A stretch of 5,730 nucleotides of DNA from Rhizobium sp. Q54 (GCA_943324395.2 CALPLL020000124.1:1-5730), one strand, 5' to 3'. Counted from the stretch's first letter, positions 1 to 5,721 are shown. The notes: a model not told the origin generated them from the sequence alone. Made by a program: numbers and translations.

Positions 1-11
1 TATTCTAAAAT

Positions 12-40
12 AGAAAAAGTAGTGTTATACTACTTTTTCT
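12..40 (-). terminator. Hairpin terminator overlapping the end of the small basic gene
   Basis: Positions 12-23 and 29-40 form a perfect 12-bp inverted repeat around a 5-base loop. Read on the minus strand, the 5' arm is A-rich and includes the last codons and the TAG stop of the 30-residue gene. The 3' arm is T-rich and is followed by ATTTTAG, so the element resembles an intrinsic terminator for the HU/small-protein transcript. The stem is AT-rich, and the T-run after it is short. The A/T arrangement could also let it act on transcripts coming from the left on the plus strand. Function is inferred from structure only. Confidence 0.6.
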
Positions 41-122
41 TCTTGTGACGGTTAGCTCTCGCTCTTTTTTTACGTTTGTGCGTCGCTACCTTATGTCTTT
101 TTCTTTTTTTACCGCTTGGCAT
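30..122 (-). CDS. 30-residue, extremely basic micro-protein (possible ribosome-associated protein)
   Basis: This short frame reads MPSGKKRKRHKVATHKRKKR followed by ARANRHKKKK and a TAG stop. Twenty of its 30 residues are basic (11 Lys, 6 Arg, 3 His), and none is acidic. It starts with ATG 29 bases after the HU stop on the same strand. No TAnnTTTG motif lies in that gap, so it is probably read from the HU promoter. A perfect hairpin closes the gene. I recall near-identical short proteins in this position in other flavobacteria, which supports real coding, but I cannot check that here. The composition, with no hydrophobic core, fits an extended RNA-binding peptide like the tails of small ribosomal proteins. 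A nucleic-acid-binding role is inference. It lacks clear resemblance to bacterial THX or bL36 as I know them. Confidence 0.8.
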   Translation of the reverse strand: MPSGKKRKRHKVATHKRKKRARANRHKKKK

Positions 123-151
123 ATCTTTTCTTTTTATTGATTAATAAATAA

Positions 152-442
152 TTATTTTGTTTTGTTATTTGCTTTTACTCCTTCAACAAATACTTTAGCT
201 GGTTTAAAAGCTGGAATGTTGTGAGCTGGAATTTTGATTGTAGTGTTTTTAGAGATGTTACGCCCTGTTTTTTCTGCTCTAGTTTTGATAATAAAGCTAC
301 CAAAACCTCTTAAATATACATTATCTCCACTTTCTAAAGAGTTTTTTACCTCTTCCATTAATGTTTCAACTGTTGCTTGAACGTCTCCTTTTTCAAGACC
401 TAGTTTTTCCGAAATCTTTGCTACGATATCTGCTTTCGTCAT
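152..442 (-). CDS. HU/IHF-family DNA-binding protein
   Basis: This 96-residue protein has the usual length of the family. Its members dimerise, bend DNA and organise the nucleoid. Residues 1-44 form the helical dimerisation part. The signature begins at GFGSF (46-50), continues through the DNA-gripping beta-arm (about 53-75, with R55, K58, R61, K65 and K70) and closes with IPAFKPAK (76-83). The tip of the arm reads RNISKN (61-66), whereas the canonical form is RNPxTG, so the proline that intercalates into DNA in HU and IHF is replaced by Ile63. Otherwise it resembles IHF-alpha and HU about equally, so I give no gene symbol. The ATG at 442 is the only sensible start, and the leader is A-rich without a Shine-Dalgarno sequence. 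It is followed by the 30-residue basic gene and is divergent from mutY. Confidence 0.95.
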   Translation of the reverse strand: MTKADIVAKISEKLGLEKGDVQATVETLMEEVKNSLESGDNVYLRGFGSFIIKTRAEKTGRNISKNTTIKIPAHNIPAFKPAKVFVEGVKANNKTK

Positions 443-483
443 TTTCTTTCTAATTAATAAAGTTCTACTTTTTTTTGAGGTTG

Positions 484-515
484 CAAATATATGAATTAAA
501 AAAACAAATATTCAA
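484..515 (-). promoter_or_regulatory. Promoter of HU and the small basic gene
   Basis: On the minus strand, TATATTTG at 491-484 matches the Bacteroidota -7 consensus TAnnTTTG exactly. A TTG at 515-513 lies 21 bases upstream, within the 17-23 range reported for Flavobacterium -33 boxes. Transcription would begin near 478-480, leaving a leader of roughly 35-40 bases that is rich in A and T. Confidence 0.7.
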
Positions 516-549
516 GCATAAACCATTAAAATTTAACCACATAAAAAAT

Positions 550-557
550 TACTTTTG
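550..557 (+). promoter_or_regulatory. -7 element for mutY
   Basis: TACTTTTG fits TAnnTTTG exactly. There is no TTG at the right distance; the nearest match is TTA at 526-528 with a 21-base spacer, so the -33 box is weak. The start site would be near 562-564, giving a leader of only about 12-14 bases before the GTG start. It is back to back with the HU promoter, and the two do not overlap. Confidence 0.55.
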
Positions 558-575
558 TAATCTAAATATTTTAAC

Positions 576-1625
576 GTGCTTTTTTCTAACTCTTTAATTC
601 ATTGGTATTTAAATAACAAACGTGATTTGCCTTGGCGAAATACACACAACCCATACAATATATGGTTGTCGGAAATCATGCTTCAGCAAACAAGAGTAGC
701 CCAAGGGTTGCCTTATTATTTAGATTTCATTACTACATTTCCCACTGTTTTTGACTTAGCAAATGCTTCTGAGGAAAAAGTTTTAAAGCATTGGCAGGGT
801 TTAGGATATTATTCACGAGCAAGAAATCTACATTTTACAGCTCAATTTGTTGCCAACGAATTAAAAGGGGAATTTCCGGATAACTACAAGGATTTATTAA
901 AACTCAAAGGCATTGGTGAATACACCGCTGCTGCAATTGCCTCTTTTTCATTTAATGAAGTGGTTCCCGTGGTAGATGGAAATGTGTTTAGAGTGCTTTC
1001 CAGATATTTCGATATTCAAACCGATATTTCATTGGCAACAGCCAAAAAAGAGTTTTCCGACTTAGCTATGGAGCTGATGTCAAAAAACGACCCCGCTACT
1101 TTTAACCAGGCCATTATGGAATTTGGCGCTTTGCAATGTGTGCCTAAAAACCCTGATTGCCAAAATTGTATTTTTAATAGTAGTTGCGCTGCTTTGCAAA
1201 AGAAAAAAGTGCAAGTTCTTCCCGTGAAATTGAAGAAAATAAAAATTAGTTTTCGCTTTTTTAATTACCTAGTTTTTGAAGACGATAATTTGAACACGCT
1301 TATTCAGAAAAGAGATCAAAAGGGAATTTGGCAGAATTTATATGAATTTCCACTTATTGAAACGGAAAACGAGTTGGATTTAGATGCCGTTTCCGAATTA
1401 ATATCCAACAAATACAAATCGGTATACAAAATTGCTAGAATTTCAAATTTAAATTCAAAGGGTAAAATACATAAACTATCACACCAACATTTGAATATTA
1501 ATTTTTGGAAGGTAAAAGTAAATGGAGAAATTTCAGGGGCTATAAATGGCAATGACATAAAAAACTTTCCTTTTCCAAAAGTTATTTTTAATTTTATAGC
1601 AGAGGAGTATACTGAATTAAGTTAA
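576..1625 (+). CDS. mutY: Adenine DNA glycosylase MutY
   Basis: MutY removes adenine mispaired with 8-oxoguanine, preventing G:C to T:A transversions. All hallmark residues are present in this 349-residue protein. The catalytic Glu33 lies in SEIMLQQTRV. The helix-hairpin-helix is LKGIGEYTAAAIA (110-122), and the catalytic Asp134 lies in VVDGNVFRVLSR. The 4Fe-4S loop has C188-X6-C195-X2-C198-X5-C204, the same spacing as in E. coli. A C-terminal NUDIX-like 8-oxoG-reading domain spans about 226-345, with KGIWQNLYEFP (249-259) and the LSHQH loop, where S302-H303 correspond to the 8-oxoG-contacting Ser-His. The start is GTG at 576. I prefer it because the next residues align with the normal MutY N-terminus, because no in-frame ATG lies nearby, and because a -7 element sits just upstream. 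ssb follows after 40 bases. Confidence 0.97.
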   Translation: MLFSNSLIHWYLNNKRDLPWRNTHNPYNIWLSEIMLQQTRVAQGLPYYLDFITTFPTVFDLANASEEKVLKHWQGLGYYSRARNLHFTAQFVANELKGEFPDNYKDLLKLKGIGEYTAAAIASFSFNEVVPVVDGNVFRVLSRYFDIQTDISLATAKKEFSDLAMELMSKNDPATFNQAIMEFGALQCVPKNPDCQNCIFNSSCAALQKKKVQVLPVKLKKIKISFRFFNYLVFEDDNLNTLIQKRDQKGIWQNLYEFPLIETENELDLDAVSELISNKYKSVYKIARISNLNSKGKIHKLSHQHLNINFWKVKVNGEISGAINGNDIKNFPFPKVIFNFIAEEYTELS

Positions 1626-1632
1626 AAAAGCG

Positions 1633-1640
1633 TACATTTG
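1633..1640 (+). promoter_or_regulatory. -7 element for ssb
   Basis: TACATTTG in the 40-base mutY-ssb gap matches TAnnTTTG, with a predicted start site near 1645-1647 and a leader of about 20 bases. No TTG lies 17-23 bases upstream, so the -33 contribution is weak. It would give ssb, and possibly gldE-gldD, expression independent of mutY. Confidence 0.5.
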
Positions 1641-1665
1641 GAATTACTAAAATTTTCAAAATAAG

Positions 1666-2073
1666 ATGAACGGAACAATAAACAAGGTAGTGCTAATTGG
1701 CTACCTAGGCGATGATGTTAAAATGCACTACTTCGATGGAGGTAATTGTATTGGTAGATTTCCTTTGGCAACAAATGAAACGTATATCAATAAAACAACA
1801 AATGAGAAAATAAATACTACAGAATGGCACAATTTAGTGGTTCGAAATAAAGCCGCTGAAATTTGTGAAAAGTATTTATCTAAAGGGGATAAAATCTATG
1901 TTGAAGGAAGAATTAAATCTCGCCAATGGCAAACAGAAGAGGGATCAACCAAGTTTACAACTGAAATTCAAGTTACAGAATTTACTTTTTTAACAACAAA
2001 AAAAGAATCTGAACCATTTAAACCAACTAATTCTGATTCGCCAGCCGGCTTAATAGATGATTCGCCATACTAA
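1666..2073 (+). CDS. ssb: Single-stranded DNA-binding protein
   Basis: SSB coats single-stranded DNA during replication, recombination and repair, and recruits partner enzymes through its C-terminal tip. Residues 1-110 form the OB fold, starting NGTINKVVLIGYLGDDV. The typical strands include FPLATNE, TEWHNLVV and KGDKIYVEGRI. Trp54 and Trp88 sit where the E. coli DNA-stacking tryptophans sit, and Tyr40 replaces Trp40. The tail (about 111-135) is short and ends in DDSPY, not the usual DDxPF, so the final aromatic is Tyr and the acidic run is reduced to two Asp. At 135 residues it is short compared with E. coli SSB (about 178). The ATG at 1666 gives the standard N-terminus. gldE starts 23 bases after the stop, which suggests cotranscription. 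Confidence 0.95.
   Translation: MNGTINKVVLIGYLGDDVKMHYFDGGNCIGRFPLATNETYINKTTNEKINTTEWHNLVVRNKAAEICEKYLSKGDKIYVEGRIKSRQWQTEEGSTKFTTEIQVTEFTFLTTKKESEPFKPTNSDSPAGLIDDSPY
2034..2067 (+). repeat. In-frame 10-bp direct repeat in the ssb tail
   Basis: TGATTCGCCA occurs at 2034-2043 and again at 2058-2067, exactly 24 bases (8 codons) apart and in the same frame. Both copies encode Asp-Ser-Pro, so the tail reads DSPAGLIDDSPY. It could be a small internal duplication or a chance repeat. Confidence 0.5.
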
Positions 2074-2096
2074 TTGTTTAACTAATCCCATTAAAT

Positions 2097-3398
2097 TTGG
2101 ATCCGGAACCTCCCAGTTTCACTGACTTTTTTCAAAACATAGATTCTAATTTGCTTTTTGGCACAATTGGAATTTTTGTTTTGCTTTTTATATCGGCATT
2201 GCTTTCCGGTGCTGAAGTTGCCTTTTTTTCTTTGTCCCCAAAAACGCTTGATGATCTTTCAAAAGCAGACTCTTCAAAGGGGAAACTCATTCTTTTATTG
2301 GTTGATAAACCTAAAAAATTATTAGCAACACTTCTTGTGGCCAACAATTTTATCAATATTGGAGTAGTAATTTTATTCTCCTTTATTAGTAGCAGTTTGT
2401 TCTCGGCCATTGAATCTGAATTAATCCGATTTATTTTAGAAGTAATTGTGGTTACCTTTCTAATTTTATTATTTGGCGAGGTGATCCCAAAAGTGTATGC
2501 CAATAGAAACAATTTGAAATTTGCTGAATTTGTAGTTCGCCCATTATTTATATTGGATAAATTGCTTACGCCAATTAGTTCTCCTATGAGGGCTTTGACT
2601 ATTTATTTGCATGAAAAATTAGGCAAACAAAAAGCTTATTTTACCGTGGATCAATTGTCTCAAGCACTAGAACTAACCTCTTCAGAAGGATCTTCGCATG
2701 GAGAACAAAAAATATTAGAAGGAATTGTAACCTTTGGAAATACTGATACCAAACAAGTCATGAGCCCGAGAATTGATGTTTTTGCAATTGAAATAAACGA
2801 AACGTTTGATAAAATTCTTCCTAAAATAATCGAAAAAGGATATTCTAGAATCCCTGTTTACAATGACAATATTGATCGTATAGAAGGCGTTCTATTCGTT
2901 AAAGATTTAATTCCACATATTGATAAAGTCGATTTTGATTGGAAAACGCTTTTGAGAAAACCATTTTTTGTACCTGAAAATAAAAAATTAGATGATTTAT
3001 TGAAGGACTTTCAAAGCATGAAAAGTCATCTTGCAATTGTGGTTGATGAATACGGCGGAACCTCAGGATTGGTCTCTCTTGAAGACGTTATCGAGGAAAT
3101 AGTGGGAGACATTAGCGATGAATTTGATGACGACGACATTCCGTTTTCTCAAATTGATGATAAAAATTATCTTTTTGAAGGCAAAATAAACCTTAAAGAT
3201 TTCTATAGAATTATCGATGTTGACGAAACCCTATTTGAAGAGAGAAAAGGCGAAGCAGAAACATTGGCAGGGTTTTTATTAGAAATTAAAGGTAATTTCC
3301 CTAAAAAAGGAGACAAAATACTATTTGAAAACTGTTTGTTTGAAATTGTTTCTATCGATAGAAAAAGAATCAAACAGATAAAAGTAACAATAGAATAA
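2097..3398 (+). CDS. gldE: Gliding-motility protein GldE (CNNM/CorC-family membrane protein)
   Basis: This 433-residue inner-membrane protein has the CorC/HlyC-type layout. An N-terminal DUF21/CNNM membrane domain (about 18-165) holds hydrophobic segments near 20-46, 76-97 and 109-126, with SALLSGAEVAFFSLS and FGEVIPKVYA as typical motifs. A pair of CBS domains follows, about 217-275 (MSPRIDVFAI; YSRIPVYNDNIDRIEGVLFV) and 284-338 (HLAIVVDEYGGTSGLVSLED). After an acidic linker (DEFDDDD, 341-347) comes a CorC_HlyC domain to the end. In Flavobacterium johnsoniae, gldE lies beside gldD, and extra gldE partly suppresses gldB mutants; its biochemical activity is unclear, and CNNM relatives transport Mg2+ or other cations. 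The start is TTG at 2097, giving the MDPEPPS N-terminus I associate with flavobacterial GldE; the first in-frame ATG is at codon 164, inside the membrane domain. The gap to gldD is 2 bases. Confidence 0.92.
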   Translation: MDPEPPSFTDFFQNIDSNLLFGTIGIFVLLFISALLSGAEVAFFSLSPKTLDDLSKADSSKGKLILLLVDKPKKLLATLLVANNFINIGVVILFSFISSSLFSAIESELIRFILEVIVVTFLILLFGEVIPKVYANRNNLKFAEFVVRPLFILDKLLTPISSPMRALTIYLHEKLGKQKAYFTVDQLSQALELTSSEGSSHGEQKILEGIVTFGNTDTKQVMSPRIDVFAIEINETFDKILPKIIEKGYSRIPVYNDNIDRIEGVLFVKDLIPHIDKVDFDWKTLLRKPFFVPENKKLDDLLKDFQSMKSHLAIVVDEYGGTSGLVSLEDVIEEIVGDISDEFDDDDIPFSQIDDKNYLFEGKINLKDFYRIIDVDETLFEERKGEAETLAGFLLEIKGNFPKKGDKILFENCLFEIVSIDRKRIKQIKVTIE

Positions 3399-3400
3399 TA

Positions 3401-3967
3401 ATGTTAAAAAAAAATAGCACCTTAATTTTACTTCTCACCGTTGCAATTACTTTTGTTAGCTGCAAAAATGACACTATTCCAAAACCTTCAAGTTATTTGA
3501 GATTGGATTATCCAATTGCAGAATATACCCATTATGAAAATGATTGTCATTATACTTTTGATATCAATTCCAATGCTATTGTTACCGAAAAAGGAGATTG
3601 TAATTTTGAAATTACGTACCCAAAAATGAAAGCAACCATTTATTTGAGTTATAAACCAGTGAATAATAATATTAAATTATTACTTCAGGACGCCCAAAAA
3701 TTGACCTATGAACACGTAATAAAAGCCGACGATATTCTAGAACAACCTTATATTAATTTAGAAAAAAGAGTTTTTGGAATGTTCTATCAAGTAGATGGAA
3801 ATGCCGCTACTAATAATCAATTTTACGTTACTGATAGCACCAAAAATTTTGTTACGGGTTCTGTTTATTTTTATGCCAAACCCAATTTTGATTCAATTAT
3901 GCCTGCAGCAAGTTACATCAAAAACGATGTGCAGAATTTAATGGAAAGTCTAAAATGGAAAAAATAA
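3401..3967 (+). CDS. gldD: Gliding-motility lipoprotein GldD
   Basis: GldD is one of the lipoproteins needed for gliding and associated with type IX secretion in Bacteroidota. This 188-residue protein starts with a lipoprotein signal peptide: a basic start (MLKK), a hydrophobic stretch (8-19) and a lipobox ending at Cys21 (TFVSC). The mature protein begins CKNDTIPKPSSYLRLDYP, whose SYLRLDYP segment I recognise as typical of GldD, followed by a soluble mixed alpha/beta domain with no other membrane segment. It should be anchored in the envelope facing the periplasm; which membrane is not shown by the sequence. The ATG lies 2 bases after the gldE stop, so translation is very likely coupled and the two proteins probably act together. 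It ends 7 bases from the convergent ribE gene, with no convincing terminator between them. Confidence 0.92.
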   Translation: MLKKNSTLILLLTVAITFVSCKNDTIPKPSSYLRLDYPIAEYTHYENDCHYTFDINSNAIVTEKGDCNFEITYPKMKATIYLSYKPVNNNIKLLLQDAQKLTYEHVIKADDILEQPYINLEKRVFGMFYQVDGNAATNNQFYVTDSTKNFVTGSVYFYAKPNFDSIMPAASYIKNDVQNLMESLKWKK

Positions 3968-3974
3968 ATGACTA

Positions 3975-4562
3975 TTATTTAATTGAATAAAGTCTCGAAA
4001 CGTACTTCCCAATTACATCAAATTCTAAATTTACCTTTGTTCCAACTACAAAATCATGAAAATTAGTGTGCTCATAAGTGTATGGAATTATAGCAACGCT
4101 AAATTCGTTTTTCATAGAATTCACCACTGTTAAACTCACGCCATTAACAGTAATTGAGCCTTTTTCAATGGTAAGGTTATTTAAAATCGGATCGTATTCA
4201 AAAGTATAATACCAACTCCCATTAGCTTCTTTAATCGCTTTGCAAATCCCGGTTTGATCTACATGCCCTTGAACAATATGACCGTCCAAGCGGTCGCCCA
4301 ATTTCATGGCGCGTTCTAAGTTTACAGCAGTGCCAATTTTCCAATCCGACAAATTCGTTTTATCGATAGTTTCTTGAATTGCAGTCACTTTGTAATCGTT
4401 ATTTTCAATTGATGTAACGGTTAAACACACCCCATTATGGGCTACGCTTTGATCAATTTTTAACTCATGGGTAAACGCTGAGGTAACAGTAAGATGAACG
4501 TTTCCGCCTTCTTTTTCAATTGCTTTGACTTCTCCAAGGGTTTCTATGATTCCTGTAAACAT
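3975..4562 (-). CDS. ribE: Riboflavin synthase, alpha subunit
   Basis: The enzyme dismutates two molecules of 6,7-dimethyl-8-ribityllumazine to riboflavin and a pyrimidine, the last step of vitamin B2 synthesis. The 195-residue protein has two tandem lumazine-binding barrels. The first, about 1-95, has MFTGIIE, the SVAHNGVCLTV segment (39-49) with Cys46 at the position of E. coli Cys48, and NLERAMKLGDRLDGH. The second, about 96-190, has GHVDQTG, GSITVNGVSLTV (135-146, Ser143) and IPYTYEHTNF. I place the start at the ATG at 4562, because MFTGII is the invariant N-terminus of the family. An in-frame ATG 20 codons upstream (4622) would add an atypical hydrophobic extension and lies upstream of the predicted -7 element. 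The gene converges on gldD and diverges from pdxA. It is also called ribC in some genomes. Confidence 0.96.
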   Translation of the reverse strand: MFTGIIETLGEVKAIEKEGGNVHLTVTSAFTHELKIDQSVAHNGVCLTVTSIENNDYKVTAIQETIDKTNLSDWKIGTAVNLERAMKLGDRLDGHIVQGHVDQTGICKAIKEANGSWYYTFEYDPILNNLTIEKGSITVNGVSLTVVNSMKNEFSVAIIPYTYEHTNFHDFVVGTKVNLEFDVIGKYVSRLYSIK

Positions 4563-4579
4563 TTGTGATTTTATTTTAC

Positions 4580-4587
4580 TAAATTTG
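4580..4587 (+). promoter_or_regulatory. -7 element for pdxA
   Basis: TAAATTTG matches TAnnTTTG and would start transcription near 4592-4594, leaving a leader of about 28 bases. The only upstream TTG (4563-4565) has a 14-base spacer, shorter than the usual 17-23, so the -33 box is poor. It faces the ribE -7 element with five bases between them. Confidence 0.5.
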
Positions 4588-4592
4588 CATTT

Positions 4593-4600
4593 CAAAATTA
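4593..4600 (-). promoter_or_regulatory. -7 element for ribE
   Basis: On the minus strand, TAATTTTG (4600-4593) matches TAnnTTTG. It would start transcription near 4586-4588, giving a leader of about 25 bases before the MFTGII start. No good TTG lies 17-23 bases upstream; that position falls in the first codons of pdxA. Confidence 0.5.
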
Positions 4601-4620
4601 GCAATAAATAACGTGTAGTC

Positions 4621-5670
4621 ATGATAAAAAAAGCAGAAAATATAATCGTTGGAATTTCGATAGGAGATTTAAACGGTATTGGAAGCGAAGTGGTGCTAAA
4701 AACCTTTGAAGATTCTCGGATGTTGGAGTTTTGTACGCCTGTTATTTTTGCTAATGTAAAAATTATATCTGCTATAAAAAAAACCTTTGAATCTTCAGCC
4801 GCAATTCATGGAATAGACACTTTAGAACAAATAGTAATTGGTAAAATTAACGTTTTAAATGTTTGGAAAGACCATTTAGAATTGAATTACGGAACTAATG
4901 ATGATGCGTTAGGAAAATATGCTATTAAATCGTTTGTAGCTGCTACAAAAGCTTTAAAAGAAGGAAAAGTTGACGTTTTAGTAACTGCCCCAATAAATAA
5001 ATACAATATCCAATCTGACGATTTTAAATTCCCTGGGCATACTGATTATTTGAACCAAGAATTAGCTGGCGATGCTTTAATGTTTATGGTTCAAGACAAT
5101 CTTAGAGTGGGGCTTTTAACCGATCATATTCCGGTAAATGATGTTGCTTCTCATCTTACAGAACAATTAATTACTCAAAAAATTGAGACTATTAATAAGT
5201 CTTTAACCCAAGATTTTAGTATTAATAAACCAAAAATTGCTGTTTTAGGATTGAATCCTCATGCTGGTGATGGTGGTGTAATTGGAAAAGAAGACGATAC
5301 TTTATTGAAACCAGTAATTAAAAAATTATTTGAAAAAGGAACTTTGGTTTTTGGTCCCTATCCTGCCGATGGTTTTTTTGGCAATAGCCAATATGAGAAA
5401 TTCGATGCGGTAATTGCGGCTTATCACGACCAAGGTTTGATTCCGTTTAAAACATTGTCGTTTGGGAATGGGGTAAATTATACTGCGGGATTAGATAAAA
5501 TTCGAACTTCACCAGATCATGGAACTGCCTATGATATTGCAGGAAAAGGAATAGCCAATCACAATTCATTTAAGGAAGCTGTTTTTTTAGCAATTGACAT
5601 CTATAACTCAAGAAATGAGTATTTAGAAATCAGCAATAATCCACTAAAAATCAAAGAAAAGCAGTTGTAA
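4621..5670 (+). CDS. pdxA: 4-hydroxythreonine-4-phosphate dehydrogenase PdxA
   Basis: PdxA oxidises 4-phosphohydroxy-L-threonine in the DXP-dependent pathway to pyridoxal 5'-phosphate; the product is combined with deoxyxylulose phosphate by PdxJ. The 349-residue protein is full length. It has the N-terminal GISIGDLNGIGSEV (11-24), VTAPINK (121-127) and the substrate-binding FPGHTDYL (His140). The three metal-ligand histidines are His169 (LTDHIPV), His214 (LNPHAGDGG) and His269 (AAYHDQGLIPFK), matching E. coli His166, His211 and His266. RTSPDHGTAYDIAGKG (295-310) is the C-terminal signature. The ATG at 4621 gives the expected N-terminus. The leader lacks a Shine-Dalgarno sequence, which is normal for this phylum. 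It is divergent from ribE with a 58-base gap, and a strong promoter for the next gene follows its stop. Confidence 0.96.
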   Translation: MIKKAENIIVGISIGDLNGIGSEVVLKTFEDSRMLEFCTPVIFANVKIISAIKKTFESSAAIHGIDTLEQIVIGKINVLNVWKDHLELNYGTNDDALGKYAIKSFVAATKALKEGKVDVLVTAPINKYNIQSDDFKFPGHTDYLNQELAGDALMFMVQDNLRVGLLTDHIPVNDVASHLTEQLITQKIETINKSLTQDFSINKPKIAVLGLNPHAGDGGVIGKEDDTLLKPVIKKLFEKGTLVFGPYPADGFFGNSQYEKFDAVIAAYHDQGLIPFKTLSFGNGVNYTAGLDKIRTSPDHGTAYDIAGKGIANHNSFKEAVFLAIDIYNSRNEYLEISNNPLKIKEKQL

Positions 5671-5693
5671 ACAAAAAAATGTTGATAACGCTT

Positions 5694-5721
5694 TTGATAT
5701 TAGTATTATTTTATATCTTTG
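5694..5721 (+). promoter_or_regulatory. Promoter for a gene beyond the right edge
   Basis: TTG at 5694-5696 (within CTTTTG), a 17-base spacer and TATCTTTG at 5714-5721 form a complete Bacteroidota promoter, the best match in the window. Transcription would start about at 5726-5728, just inside the window edge. The gene it serves is not included. From recalled gene order in flavobacteria it may be the DUF177/YceD gene with rpmF (ribosomal protein bL32), but that is inference. Confidence 0.75.

Noticed and set aside
146..157. A perfect 12-bp palindrome AAATAATTATTT over the HU stop codon.
   Set aside because: It consists only of A and T, has no loop or T-run and is likely by chance in this composition; it could be an operator, but nothing supports that.
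505..508. TTTG nearer to the HU -7 element as its -33 box.
   Set aside because: The spacer would be only 13 bases; the TTG at 513-515 with a 21-base spacer fits the known range.
1316..1558. An 80-codon open frame on the minus strand within mutY.
   Set aside because: It lies wholly antisense to the conserved NUDIX-like domain of MutY, has no recognisable protein features and no promoter; it is a by-product of AT-rich coding.
2132..2512. A 126-codon open frame on the minus strand within gldE.
   Set aside because: It is antisense to the membrane domain of GldE and shows no motif or promoter; the plus-strand protein is plainly the real one.
3962..3980. A possible bidirectional terminator between the convergent gldD and ribE genes (AAATAA with TTATTT around a 7-base loop).
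   Set aside because: The stem has six A-T pairs only and no T-run beyond it, too weak to call in such AT-rich DNA.
4563..4622. Twenty-codon upstream extension of ribE, starting at the ATG at 4622 and overlapping the pdxA start.
   Set aside because: Riboflavin synthases begin MFTGII, the added residues resemble no known family, and the extension crosses the predicted promoter region, so the shorter start at 4562 is preferred.
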